Positions 45,111 to 55,152 of a stretch of 64,000 nucleotides of DNA are shown here, one piece after another; within the stretch, counting starts at the first letter, position 1, and each line of letters begins with the position of its first letter. The stretch lies in the NCBI GenBank assembly GCA_965248075.1, contig CBDFIL010000003.1:1240001-1304000 (forward strand), written 5' to 3'. The notes under the pieces were generated by a model that did no database searches, was not told the origin of the DNA, and worked only from the letters and a program-made list of their open reading frames with translations. Origin of the DNA: VXNE01 sp965248075. Lineage in GTDB: Bacteria; Pseudomonadota; Gammaproteobacteria; Pseudomonadales; Azotimanducaceae. A program made the position numbers and the translations under genes.

Positions 45111-45390
45111 AATCAGCGCTTCGGCGCTGCCCCGCCAGCGTGGCGAGGTCGGCAACGTCTCGCCGTTCGGGTCGCCCGTGCGAGCGAAGTTCAGCCAGTA
45201 GTCCATCATGCGGCGGGTCAGCAACCGGTGGTCCGCGTCCGTGGGCAGCCAGGCATCGTGCGTGTCGAAGACATAGGGAATCTCGGCGCCATGGTCGCCC
45301 GGACGCGTCCGCGCGAAGCGATACACCCAGGTGGGCACGCCGGCCGCCGCGACCGCGTCCGCGAACCGCAGGCTCGGACAGTTCCCGCAC
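45056..45390 (-). pseudogene. Carboxylesterase type B C-terminal fragment
   Basis: About 110 codons reading SLRFADAVAAAGVPTWVYRF, then HGAEIPYVFDT (the catalytic His region of type B carboxylesterases) and LLTRRMMDYWLNFARTGDPN. The end matches the short fragment at 39961-40017. The stop seen there (TAG) is TCG here, so the frame runs on into the repeat array. The N-terminal two-thirds with the nucleophile are absent. A decayed gene. Confidence 0.75.
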
Positions 45391-45454
45391 GGTATAGTGT
45401 CGTCCCACGTGACCCTCCGGCGTCGGACCGGGGGCACCGCACCAACAGAGGGGA

Positions 45455-45868
45455 ATGTCCATGGAGTCGACAGCGGACTGGCACTTCAACATCGACACCG
45501 ACGCCGACGCGACCTGGACGGACGGGCTGCGCCGCATCTTCGACTACCGCGACCTCGGCGTGGCCGCCGCAACGAACGGGGACTACGTCGCGCACGTGAT
45601 CCGCTCGAACGGCCGCCCGGACCAGGACGCCGTCCAGCAGTGGCACATCCACGAGTGCAGCTTCCAGATGGTGTACGTCCTGAACGGCTGGGCGACCTTC
45701 GAATACGCCGGCGAGGGCGAACGCACCATCAGGAAGGGCGACTGCATCAACCAGCGCCCGGGCATTCCGCACCGGGAGATCGCCATCTCCGACGACTTCG
45801 AGGTCCTGGAAGTCGTTGCGCCCGCGGACTTCCGGACGGTCGTGGTCGATCCGCCGGCCGGAAGCTGA
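45455..45868 (+). CDS. Cupin-domain protein
   Basis: 137 residues. QWHIHECSFQMVYVLNGWATF and KGDCINQRPGIPHREI are the two cupin motifs with likely metal-binding His-x-His and a distal His. A single small cupin, enzymatic role unknown. ATG 45461 lies at a better distance from GAGGGGA than ATG 45455; both are possible. Followed by a PhyH-type dioxygenase on the same strand. Confidence 0.8.
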   Translation: MSMESTADWHFNIDTDADATWTDGLRRIFDYRDLGVAAATNGDYVAHVIRSNGRPDQDAVQQWHIHECSFQMVYVLNGWATFEYAGEGERTIRKGDCINQRPGIPHREIAISDDFEVLEVVAPADFRTVVVDPPAGS

Positions 45869-46004
45869 ACCAGGACCGGGGCGCCACGCCGCGATCCGGG
45901 TCCATCAATCGCGGCGCAGACGGCGCCGCCCATGCGCTTGCGAGTACCGATAGCACGGTATAGCGTATGGGGTTCCAGACCAAGGGAACGAGGGAGGCCC
46001 CGGC

Positions 46005-47129
46005 ATGACGCAAGCCCAGGCAGCGATCGAAGCGACGTCCGACCCGACCTGGGAGGAATACCGCGCGGACGGCATCCGACGGGCGTTCGCCCTCGGCAAC
46101 CGGGGTCCGATGCGCTTCGACGAGCACGGCGTGCTCGCCCAGGACATCCTGGACGCCTATCACCGCTGCGGCTTCTACGTCTTCACCGGCGTGCTCTCCG
46201 CCGAAGAGTGCGCCGAACTCAAGGCCGAGTTCGCCCCGATCCTCGACAACGCGCCCGTCACGGAGACGAGCGACATGGACCGGCACGGTCGCCCGGTCCG
46301 ATTCCCCGGCTACTACACGCTTGGCGCGATCGGCAAGCCCGAGGAGGACCAGGAGGACGCCGCCCCCGTCCACCTCGTCTCGCACCCCCTGATGATGATG
46401 GACTCCGCGTTACGCGCCTATGCACATCCGCACATCCTGCGGATGGCGGCAAGCGTCAACGGCGCGGACTTCGTGCCGTTCCACGAGAGCATCTTCAACA
46501 AGAACCCCGGTGCGGGCGCACCGACCCCGTGGCATCAGGACGGACGCACCCACTGGACGGAAGACGGCGAGGCCCTCGAGCAACCGGACGGCTCCGGCAA
46601 GACGCACGGCTTCAATCTGTCGGTGTCGTGGTCGCACTGCACGCCAGAGAACGGCCTCTGGGTCGTGCCGGGCAGCCACCGGCGCTGGCGCCTCGCGAAC
46701 GACGGCAGCTTCCCGCCGATCACGGAGCGCTTGCCAGAGGCCGTGCCGATGATGCTCGAGCCGGGCGACTGCGGAATGGTGAACCGCAGTTCCCTGCACG
46801 GTTCCTTCCCCAACACGACCGACGAGCGGCGCAACACCATGGTGATGGGCTTCCACAAGCGCGACTCCGCCATCGGCGCGGAGACGACCAACGTCCACGC
46901 GTTCCGCAAGCCCGGCCAGGTCAAGTCCGTGAAGTACTCCGAGGAGTACGTGCTCCGCCGGGCACGCATGATCCCACTCGCCATCGATGCGCGGCGCCAG
47001 AGATACCCCGCGGAGACGCCCTACGAGTACCAGGGCAGCTACCTCGGCGACGGGCGCTGGAACGACCGCGCGCGGGCCGAGATCGCCGCAGAAGGCGACG
47101 AGTACTGGCAGAGGGACATCACGCTCTGA
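46005..47129 (+). CDS. Phytanoyl-CoA dioxygenase (PhyH) family protein
   Basis: 374 residues. The iron facial triad is WHQDG (His177, Asp179) and LHGSFPN (His265), with the 2OG-binding Arg in DERRNTM. FTGVLSAEECAELKAEF is the family N-terminal region. The enzyme hydroxylates or halogenates a small molecule using 2-oxoglutarate; substrate unknown. Preceded by GAGGGAGG at a good distance. Confidence 0.85.
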   Translation: MTQAQAAIEATSDPTWEEYRADGIRRAFALGNRGPMRFDEHGVLAQDILDAYHRCGFYVFTGVLSAEECAELKAEFAPILDNAPVTETSDMDRHGRPVRFPGYYTLGAIGKPEEDQEDAAPVHLVSHPLMMMDSALRAYAHPHILRMAASVNGADFVPFHESIFNKNPGAGAPTPWHQDGRTHWTEDGEALEQPDGSGKTHGFNLSVSWSHCTPENGLWVVPGSHRRWRLANDGSFPPITERLPEAVPMMLEPGDCGMVNRSSLHGSFPNTTDERRNTMVMGFHKRDSAIGAETTNVHAFRKPGQVKSVKYSEEYVLRRARMIPLAIDARRQRYPAETPYEYQGSYLGDGRWNDRARAEIAAEGDEYWQRDITL

Positions 47130-47228
47130 GGCACTCCCGTCTGGCCCCGCCCTTGCGAGAGATCGCCTGATGCCCGAGTAGCGGATGTCTGCTTGTCCCG
47201 CGATGCGCGGACCGTAGCATCGGGGAGC

Positions 47229-49580
47229 ATGAGCGCTAAGCACGGCAAGCACGGACCCGTCGCCGTTCCCCCCGAGCCGCCCATGGGTCCGGGCGACATC
47301 GATACCACCACGCTCGCGGACTTCGTCGTCCGCTTCCCGGTGCAGTCCCGCGTCCGGAAACTGGTGCTCGACGCGAAGGCGCACGGGGTCCCCGGCGCCG
47401 ACCTCCCGATCGGTGATCTGCGCGCCGAGCGACCGGGGCAACTGCAAGCGTGCATACCCAACATGGGTTCCCGTACCGCCACGTACCTGGAGCGGCGTAT
47501 TCTCGAGGTGCGCGTCGGCCTGCTGGCCCGGGCGAAGCCCCCCGCACGCGCGGGCCGCCCGCGGGCGAGCAATCCCCTGGCCTGGAGCCTCGCCGAGTTC
47601 GTCGCCCGTCATCCGGTGTCGACCCAGGTCGACGGCGCCATCCGCCGCGCGGCTGCCCAGGGCCTCCGGGTCGCACGCACGCCGATCAAGCGGATTCCGA
47701 CGAACTACATCGGCTGGTGCTACGCGCTGCAGGAGGCGATCCCCCATTTCCCGCTACGCGCGGTGCAGCAACTCGTCGTTGCGCTGTCCACGTTCCTGTC
47801 CCGCCACCCGGAGCCTGGCGCCCCGATGCCCGTTGGACATGCCACGTCCAGGTTCCCGGACGTTCCGCCGGAGCGGTTTCATGGCTACGCCACGGATGCG
47901 CTCGCGCCGGTTTGCCGTCGCGTACTGGAGGCCCGGACCGGAATCCAGCCCCGGTGCACCTTGCGCGTACTCGCCGCGGAACTCGACGCAAGCACCGAGC
48001 AGGTACGCACGCTGGAGAAGCGCGCACGGCACACGCTGCGCGCCCTGGGCATCCGCTATCGCGCCCGCCAGACCCTCGACACCCTCTTTCACTCGTGGTG
48101 GCCCCGGCTCTGTGAGGGCGGCATCGGTTACACGGCCTCGCGGCCCTTCCATGAGCTCTTCGGAGCGCCGGAACTCTATCTGATGGAGGCGCTGGGAGGC
48201 GTCGAAGCGTGCCTCGCGCACTACTGCGACCGGACCAGGGACGCCTGGCTGCTCAAGAGCGACACCTCCCCATTCCGGATCGAGGAAGCGCGGCGATTGG
48301 AAGCGGAGCTGTCGACCCGTTGGATGCTGCCGCAACCCGTCTCGCGGATCGCGCGACGGCTGCATCGCGCGGACCGCGACATCGAAGTGCTGCTACAGCA
48401 CAGCCACTCCCTGACCATCGAGCAAGACTACGCCGTGGTCAGCGCGCGTCGACGCCCGACGGTCCTGCTCGACCGGGCCTTGACCGCCGCCCGTGTGCCA
48501 CTGGGGTTAAGCGAACTGCGGGACCGCGTCGCCGACCGCCGGCGTGCATCGGCTCGGCATCGCGGCAAGGCCGCTGCTGCCCCTTCCGCGGCAGAACTGA
48601 ACGCCGCCCTGCGCTCGGCACCGCAACTCTTCCTGCGCATCTGGGACCATCAGTGGTGTTCCCTCACCGAACTGCCCGAGCGGCTCCGCACCGCGCCCTA
48701 CGAAGACCGGGGAAGCCTTGAGCCACTGTCCGCCGGCGAGACCACGCGGGAGGCGATGCATTGGCTCCTGCGGGACCAGGGGCCCCTGAGCTGGGCCGAA
48801 CTCATGCGATCGGTGCCGTCCATCGCCTCCGGCACCCTCGCGGCCACGCTGGCACGGTGTCCGGACATCGTGAAGTGCGCGCCCGGCATCTACGGCTATC
48901 GGGACCGTCTTGCCCGGCACGTCAACGCTCCGCCCCGGGGCTTCTTCAAGGAGCAGCAGGCCAGCGCCCTCGCCTTTGGCAGGCGTGCGGGACTCGGTGA
49001 AGGTTTCTACCCCTTCTGGACGCCGCGCAACGAGCGAGCCCTCTGCGAGTGGGCGCGAGGCAGAGCCTCGGCACGCGTCTACAAGGCCCTCGTGTCGGAG
49101 TCCGAACCCGCGGCGTGGCCAGGCCTTGGCGACGACGCGACCGGGTTCTGGCGACGGGAGCGGGAACGCGGTGCGTTTACCCTGGGCGCGCCGCAGGAAC
49201 TCCACTTCGAAGGGACGTTCGCGGCATCCAGAATGCTCGCGCTGCTCATCGTCGCAAGGCTGCAGGGCCGCATCTCGTGGATGGAAGCCAACCGCTGCCT
49301 CGGAGCCCGGGTCAACGCGCGCTCGGGCACCGTCGCGGTCGCGGCGCTCGCCATGCTCGGCGCCCTGACCCCCGACCCCGACTGGCGCAGGTCCCAAACC
49401 GCGGACGGGGCCGGTATCGACTCGTTGCTGCCGGTGTTGCTCGAACCACTCCGGCGCACGGGCCACCTGGACTGGAGCACGGTGGAGAGCAGGATGGACC
49501 TCTCCTCCACGGATATCGGTTGGGTCCGGCCCGACGCAGTCGGCCGTTTCCTGCAGCGCGCCAAACGCGCCGAAGGATGA
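47229..49580 (+). CDS. Large orphan protein with several helix-turn-helix regions
   Basis: 783 residues; no family recognised as a whole. The N-terminus has a duplicated module (LADFVVRFPV at about 29-38 and LAEFVARHPV at about 121-130, each followed by a similar helical stretch). At about 243-275 TLRVLAAELDASTEQVRTLE resembles sigma-70 region 4. At about 503-560 AMHWLLRDQGPLSWAELMRS ending in PGIYGY recalls a HARE-type winged helix. This suggests a DNA-binding regulator or a component of a defence or mobile system. ATG 47229 is chosen; an in-frame TTG at 47193 is an alternative. Directly followed by a multi-hairpin element. Confidence 0.55.
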   Translation: MSAKHGKHGPVAVPPEPPMGPGDIDTTTLADFVVRFPVQSRVRKLVLDAKAHGVPGADLPIGDLRAERPGQLQACIPNMGSRTATYLERRILEVRVGLLARAKPPARAGRPRASNPLAWSLAEFVARHPVSTQVDGAIRRAAAQGLRVARTPIKRIPTNYIGWCYALQEAIPHFPLRAVQQLVVALSTFLSRHPEPGAPMPVGHATSRFPDVPPERFHGYATDALAPVCRRVLEARTGIQPRCTLRVLAAELDASTEQVRTLEKRARHTLRALGIRYRARQTLDTLFHSWWPRLCEGGIGYTASRPFHELFGAPELYLMEALGGVEACLAHYCDRTRDAWLLKSDTSPFRIEEARRLEAELSTRWMLPQPVSRIARRLHRADRDIEVLLQHSHSLTIEQDYAVVSARRRPTVLLDRALTAARVPLGLSELRDRVADRRRASARHRGKAAAAPSAAELNAALRSAPQLFLRIWDHQWCSLTELPERLRTAPYEDRGSLEPLSAGETTREAMHWLLRDQGPLSWAELMRSVPSIASGTLAATLARCPDIVKCAPGIYGYRDRLARHVNAPPRGFFKEQQASALAFGRRAGLGEGFYPFWTPRNERALCEWARGRASARVYKALVSESEPAAWPGLGDDATGFWRRERERGAFTLGAPQELHFEGTFAASRMLALLIVARLQGRISWMEANRCLGARVNARSGTVAVAALAMLGALTPDPDWRRSQTADGAGIDSLLPVLLEPLRRTGHLDWSTVESRMDLSSTDIGWVRPDAVGRFLQRAKRAEG

Positions 49581-49584
49581 TCCA

Positions 49585-49743
49585 GGGAAGCTCTGATTTA
49601 TCAGAGCTTCCCGTGCGGTACAGGGATGTACCGCCATATTGAATGGCGTAAGCCATTGCATATGTGAGCAAAACGAAACGAAACCGCGCTTTTGTTTTGC
49701 GCGACTGAACAAGTTCAGGAATGAACTTGTTCAGAGGTTTCCC
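49585..49743. ncRNA. 159-nt multi-hairpin element (MITE-like or structured RNA)
   Basis: Five consecutive dyads. GGGAAGCTCTGAT/ATCAGAGCTTCCC (13 bp) at 49585-49612. GCGGTACA-GGGA-TGTACCGC at 49615-49634. CATAT...AATGGC-GTAA-GCCATT...ATATG at 49635-49664. CGCGC/GCGCG at 49685-49703. CTGAACAAGTTCA-GGAA-TGAACTTGTTCAG (13 bp) at 49705-49734. In addition the two ends can pair (GGGAAGCTCTGA with TCAGAGGTTTCCC, one bulge). The element is AT-rich against its surroundings. Type is uncertain: a non-autonomous transposon and a structured RNA both fit. Confidence 0.6.
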
Positions 49744-49786
49744 AGGAGCACCCGCCAGCCCTGGGAGGCTGACGACAGGCGGCCGA

Positions 49787-51151
49787 TCAGCCCTTGAACT
49801 GCCCCACGATAAGGGAGATCGACTCCTTCGCGTCACCGAACAGCATGCGCGTGTTCGTACCAAAGAAGAGCGGGTTGTCGACGCCCGCAAAGCCGGACGC
49901 CATGGAACGCTTCAGCACGAACACCGTGCGAGCCCGGTCGACATCGATGATCGGCATGCCGTGGATGGGACTGTCCGGATCCGTGCGTGCGGACGGATTG
50001 ACCACGTCGTTCGCGCCGATCACCACCGCCACGTCGATGTTGTCGATGCGGGGGTTGATGTCCTCCATCTCCACGAGTTGGTCGTAGGGAACGCTCGCTT
50101 CGGCCAGGAGCACGTTCATGTGCCCCGGCATCCGCCCTGCCACGGGATGGATCGCGTAGCTCACCTCCGCGCCGTTCTCTTCGAGGAGGTCGCCAAGCTC
50201 GCGTACCACGTGCTGCGCCTGCGCGACCGCCATGCCATAGCCCGGCACGAACGTCACGGACGCCGCCGCCTCGAGGATCAGGTAGGCGTCCTCGGCGTTG
50301 ATGGGCCTGACCTCGCCCTCGACCCTGGCCGCCGACTTCACCGCACCAAAGCCACTGAACAGCACGTTGGCGAGCGAGCGGTTCATCGCCTTGCACATGA
50401 TGTTCGTCAGGATGATGCCCGCCGCGCCGACCAGGGATCCCGCCACGATGAGGATGTTGTTGCCGATCGCGAAACCGGCCGCGCACGCGGCGAGACCGGA
50501 GTAGCTGTTGAGCAGCGAGATCACCACCGGCATGTCGGCACCGCCGATCGGAATCACCACCAGCACGCCCAGCAGCAACGCCAGGCCCAGGACGACGTAG
50601 AACACCGAGGACGATGTCGAAGGTTCCATGACGAAGAGCGTCCCCGCCACGATCACCGCGGCGAGCACCAGACCGTTCAGGAACCGCTGTCCGGCGAACA
50701 CCAGCGCGCGGCTGGCCATCACCTCCGCGAGCTTGCCCCAGGCGATGACGGAGCCCGACGCCGTCACGCCACCGATGAGGATCGACAGGAACGCGACCAA
50801 CGCCGTGAACGTCGCCACATCCTGCTGGCCATGGAGCGCGGCCCAACCGACCAGCAGGCTGGCGGCGCCGCCGGAGCCGTTGAAGAGCGCCACCATCTCC
50901 GGCATGGAGGTCATGCCAACCAGGCGCGCCACCACGGCGCCGATCACCGCCCCGACGATGGCCCCCGCGGCGATCCACTCGTAGCTGACGATTTCTCTCG
51001 AGGTGAGCGTCACGACGATGGCGACCAGCATCCCGATGGAAGACAGTGCGTTGCCGCGACGTGCCGTCGCCGGCGAGGCGAGCTTCTTCAGGCCGAAGAC
51101 GAAGAGCGCCGCCGCCCCGATGTAGGCGAGGTTGATGTAGATCGGGTTCAT
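49787..51151 (-). CDS. pntB: NAD(P) transhydrogenase subunit beta
   Basis: 454 residues. Eight or nine membrane segments are followed by the NADP-binding dIII domain, with VPGYGMAVAQAQH and the VVIGANDVVNPSA segment that are typical of PntB. It couples proton translocation to hydride transfer between NADH and NADP. ATG 51151 overlaps the pntAb stop as ATGA. Full length. Confidence 0.97.
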   Translation of the reverse strand: MNPIYINLAYIGAAALFVFGLKKLASPATARRGNALSSIGMLVAIVVTLTSREIVSYEWIAAGAIVGAVIGAVVARLVGMTSMPEMVALFNGSGGAASLLVGWAALHGQQDVATFTALVAFLSILIGGVTASGSVIAWGKLAEVMASRALVFAGQRFLNGLVLAAVIVAGTLFVMEPSTSSSVFYVVLGLALLLGVLVVIPIGGADMPVVISLLNSYSGLAACAAGFAIGNNILIVAGSLVGAAGIILTNIMCKAMNRSLANVLFSGFGAVKSAARVEGEVRPINAEDAYLILEAAASVTFVPGYGMAVAQAQHVVRELGDLLEENGAEVSYAIHPVAGRMPGHMNVLLAEASVPYDQLVEMEDINPRIDNIDVAVVIGANDVVNPSARTDPDSPIHGMPIIDVDRARTVFVLKRSMASGFAGVDNPLFFGTNTRMLFGDAKESISLIVGQFKG

Positions 51152-51456
51152 CGGTTGTCGTCGCCGCGCTTCCTGAACATGCCGAGCATGCGGTCCGTGA
51201 CCATGTAGCCGCCCACGACGTTGATCGTCGCGAACACCACCGCGGCGACGCCCAGCGCGGTCGCCACCGTGCCGTGTTCGACGCTCACCGCGGCGCCGGC
51301 CGCCATGAGCGCACCGACCAGCGTAATCCCCGAGATGGCATTGGCGCCCGACATCAGCGGGGTGTGCAGCGTCGCCGGCACCTTCGAGATGAGTTCGAAA
51401 CCCAGAAAGATGGACAGGACAAGAATGAAGGCCAGATAGACGGGAATGGATTCCAC
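51148..51456 (-). CDS. pntAB: NAD(P) transhydrogenase subunit alpha part 2
   Basis: 102 residues with three to four membrane segments (VYLAFILVLSIFLGFELISKVP at the start). This is the membrane part of PntA encoded as a separate gene, as in Rhodospirillum. GTG 51456 is preceded by AGGAG. Overlaps pntB by four bases and lies 18 bases after pntAA. Confidence 0.93.
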   Translation of the reverse strand: MESIPVYLAFILVLSIFLGFELISKVPATLHTPLMSGANAISGITLVGALMAAGAAVSVEHGTVATALGVAAVVFATINVVGGYMVTDRMLGMFRKRGDDNR

Positions 51457-51474
51457 GAAACGCTCCTGGTTCGG

Positions 51475-52605
<1,131 letters not shown>

Positions 52606-52926
52606 CTGCGGCCCCGCCGGGCACAAACGCCGGTGACGAGCCACGCCCACGCGCAGCCCGGAAAGCGACTCATCTGTATTGCACCCCTGCTCCGCGAGGG
52701 AGGAGATCCACCCGAAGGGCGCGTAGGTTACAGTCTCGTGGCAGCATTTTCGAGCGCGACCGGCACGGGCCGCCACGCACTGGCAAGGGGCCGCCCGGCA
52801 AGCTGGAAGTTCGCCGCCACGGCGGCCACATCGACCAGCACAGAGGGCCCCGCTGCGTCGAGTTTACAGTCGCGCACGCGGACTGGCCGCTGATAGCATG
52901 CCGCCGACATCCCGCAGGAGAGACAC
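52606..52926. other. Intergenic gap between divergent pntAA and LLM genes
   Basis: 321 bases with no convincing gene. It should carry the promoters of both divergent operons, but no strong -10/-35 pair was recognised. A TACAGAT hexamer lies on the minus strand about 65 bases before pntAA. Confidence 0.5.
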
Positions 52927-53793
52927 ATGGACGTAGGAGTCGCCATCCCCTTCAGCCACCGCACCCCGGTGGACTACATCGCCGCCGCCGCCCGGCATAT
53001 CGAAGAGGTGGGCTTCGCATCCATCTGGGCACCCGAGCATGTGCTGTTCTTTCCGGAGTACGCCTCGTCCTACCCGTACTCGGAGGACGGCAGGATCCCC
53101 GGCAACCCGGACGGTATCCTCGATCCCTTCTCTGCCCTCACCTACGTCGCCGCCCACACGTCCCGCATCCGGCTCGGCACGGGCATCTGCCTGGTACCCC
53201 AGCGGCAGCCCGTCTACACGGCGAAGATGGTCGCGGACCTCGACTACCTCTCCGGCGGTCGTTTCGAGTTCGGCGTCGGCATCGGCTGGCTACGCGAGGA
53301 GTTCGATAACCTGCAGATGAATTTTCGGGCACGGGCGAGCCGCTGCGCCGAGTACATCGATGCCATGAAGGCGTTGTGGACGCAGGAGGTCGCAAGCTTC
53401 GAGGGGCCCACGGTCCGCCTGGCGCCGTGCTACATGAACCCGAAACCCGTGCAGAAGCCGCACCCGCCGATCCTGTTTGGCGGCGAGAGCGAGCCGGCCA
53501 TGCAGCGGGTGGTTACCCAGGGCGATGGCTGGTACGCATTCAACCTCGACCCCGAGGCCGCGCGCGCCGGATTCGAGCGCCTCGACGCAAAGCTCCGTGA
53601 CGCCGGACGCGACCCCGCCTCGGTACGCCGTTACATCGGCGTCGGCGGACTGCGCGTGACCCCGGACATCGCGGCCGCATACGGCGATGCCGGTGTCGAT
53701 CAGCTCGTGCTGGGGCTGTTCGCAACCAACATCGACGACCTGAAGCGCCGCGCGGAGCGACTCGCCGTGGCCTCGGGCATGGTGGCCCCGTGA
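52927..53793 (+). CDS. LLM-class (F420/FMN-type) oxidoreductase
   Basis: 288 residues. ASIWAPEHVLFF, RIRLGTGICLVPQRQPVYTAK and GGRFEFGVGIGWLREEFD follow the luciferase-like monooxygenase pattern, in the TIGR03619 F420-dependent style. Cofactor (F420 or FMN) cannot be fixed from the sequence. The ATG follows CAGGAGAG. First gene of a four-gene plus-strand unit. Confidence 0.87.
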   Translation: MDVGVAIPFSHRTPVDYIAAAARHIEEVGFASIWAPEHVLFFPEYASSYPYSEDGRIPGNPDGILDPFSALTYVAAHTSRIRLGTGICLVPQRQPVYTAKMVADLDYLSGGRFEFGVGIGWLREEFDNLQMNFRARASRCAEYIDAMKALWTQEVASFEGPTVRLAPCYMNPKPVQKPHPPILFGGESEPAMQRVVTQGDGWYAFNLDPEAARAGFERLDAKLRDAGRDPASVRRYIGVGGLRVTPDIAAAYGDAGVDQLVLGLFATNIDDLKRRAERLAVASGMVAP

Positions 53794-54575
53794 GCGCCGT
53801 CATGAACACCTACCAAGCCACCGCTCGCAATTACTCGGAGCAGTCCGACAACCGCATGCACAGCGACGGCACCGCACGCACGTTCGGATTTGACGGCGCG
53901 CTGGTACCGGGGGTGGCCGTGTTCGGTCACATGACCCGGCCGTTGGTGGAGGCTCTCGGCGCAGCCTGGCTATCCGGCCACACGGCGGAAGTGCGCCTCA
54001 TCAAGCCCGCATACCACGGCGACACCCTGGCCATCGAGTACGGCGAAGCAGACGGCGAACACCTCGTCCGCTGCAGCGGTCGCTCCGTGCTGATCTCCGA
54101 GATGCGCTCGCGCCGCAGCCTGCCACCCCTCGACGCCATGGCCGAACTGCCGGGCGGCGCACCCGTTGACGACAAGCCGGAAATCGCATGGGACCTCATC
54201 CACGTGGGCGAGCCGTTCCCGGCATTCCGCTGGACGCCGGACCTCGAGGAGCAGGTGGTCTACGCTGGCCAGGTCGACGACGACCTGCCCCTCTGGGGCG
54301 GCGACCTCCTGCACCCGCACGCCATCCTCTCCACGGCCAACCGGGCGTTGTCGAACCGGTTCCGGCTGCCGGCCTGGCTGCACGTGGGGTCGAAGATCAC
54401 GTTCCGGGAACCCGTCCGTATCGGCGACGAGATCGAGGTGCGCGCCGTGCCGGTCGAGAAGTGGCGCAGGAAGGGGCACGAGTTCATGGAACTCTACATC
54501 GCGTACCTGACGGACGAGGGTGTCAAGACGGAGATCCGGCATACCGCCATCTACAGGATCGCGCAGCGGAACTGA
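53790..54575 (+). CDS. Hotdog-fold hydratase/thioesterase-like protein
   Basis: 261 residues, apparently a double hotdog. DGALVPGVAVFGHMTRPLVEA in the N-terminal half resembles the MaoC/FAS1-like hydratase core. The second half has HPHAILSTANRALSNRF and LHVGSKITFREPVRIGDEI. Active on an acyl-CoA or related thioester by family; substrate unknown. GTG 53790 overlaps the LLM gene stop, so the two are coupled. Confidence 0.72.
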   Translation: MSAVMNTYQATARNYSEQSDNRMHSDGTARTFGFDGALVPGVAVFGHMTRPLVEALGAAWLSGHTAEVRLIKPAYHGDTLAIEYGEADGEHLVRCSGRSVLISEMRSRRSLPPLDAMAELPGGAPVDDKPEIAWDLIHVGEPFPAFRWTPDLEEQVVYAGQVDDDLPLWGGDLLHPHAILSTANRALSNRFRLPAWLHVGSKITFREPVRIGDEIEVRAVPVEKWRRKGHEFMELYIAYLTDEGVKTEIRHTAIYRIAQRN

Positions 54576-54588
54576 CGGACTCCACACG

Positions 54589-55143
54589 ATGTACCGACGC
54601 CGCCCCACGGCCCGTGTCACGGCGCTGGTACTTTGTTGCCTCGCCGCCAGTGCCACGGTCCATGCCGACGAGCCCGTCGCCCGGACAGCGAGCGACAGGG
54701 AATTCTCCGTTGCCGCGGACCTGCCCCCGGGAGCCCTGCTCATCGTCGGCTTCACGCGAGCCTCGAACGACCAGACGCGGCCGTGGCGCGAACGCTTCGA
54801 TGCCCTGGACGGCACGCCGCCGGTCTACGTCGCCCTGGTGCTCGCGTCCGCGCCGCGCTGGGTGCGCGGCTTGGCCGTCCGGCGCATCCGCGGCACCCTG
54901 GCGGAAGATCGACATGACTCCGTGCTCATCGTCACGGAAGGAGAGGACGCGTGGCGGGCGCTCGTCGGTTTTGCAGCCACCGCGGAGGACTCGGCCTACG
55001 TCGTGCGCCTGAACGCCACGGGGCAGACGTGCTTCCGGCATGTCGGGGCGATGACGGACGCGGCGTTCGAAGCATCCCTGAACGCCGACTGTGCCGTGGC
55101 CAGTCCGGGTACAGGCGACGGACCGCCCCCTTCCGGCACGTGA
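54589..55143 (+). CDS. Secreted thioredoxin-fold-like protein of unknown role
   Basis: 184 residues with a signal peptide (residues 1-26, ATVHADE cleavage). The mature part LLIVGFTRASNDQTRPWRE, PRWVRGLAVRRI and YVVRLNATGQTCFRHVG resembles the ATP10-like/thioredoxin fold but lacks a CxxC. The C-terminus is Pro/Gly-rich. It starts 13 bases after the hotdog gene and 9 bases before the SprT-like gene. Confidence 0.6.
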   Translation: MYRRRPTARVTALVLCCLAASATVHADEPVARTASDREFSVAADLPPGALLIVGFTRASNDQTRPWRERFDALDGTPPVYVALVLASAPRWVRGLAVRRIRGTLAEDRHDSVLIVTEGEDAWRALVGFAATAEDSAYVVRLNATGQTCFRHVGAMTDAAFEASLNADCAVASPGTGDGPPPSGT

Positions 55144-55152
55144 GGTCCGGCC

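Noticed and set aside
44628..45537. Long frames with GDHKGRP-like and VVARPRPLW-like repeats
   Set aside because: They are translations of the 23-bp tandem array, which is open in several frames; only the carboxylesterase fragment is gene-derived.
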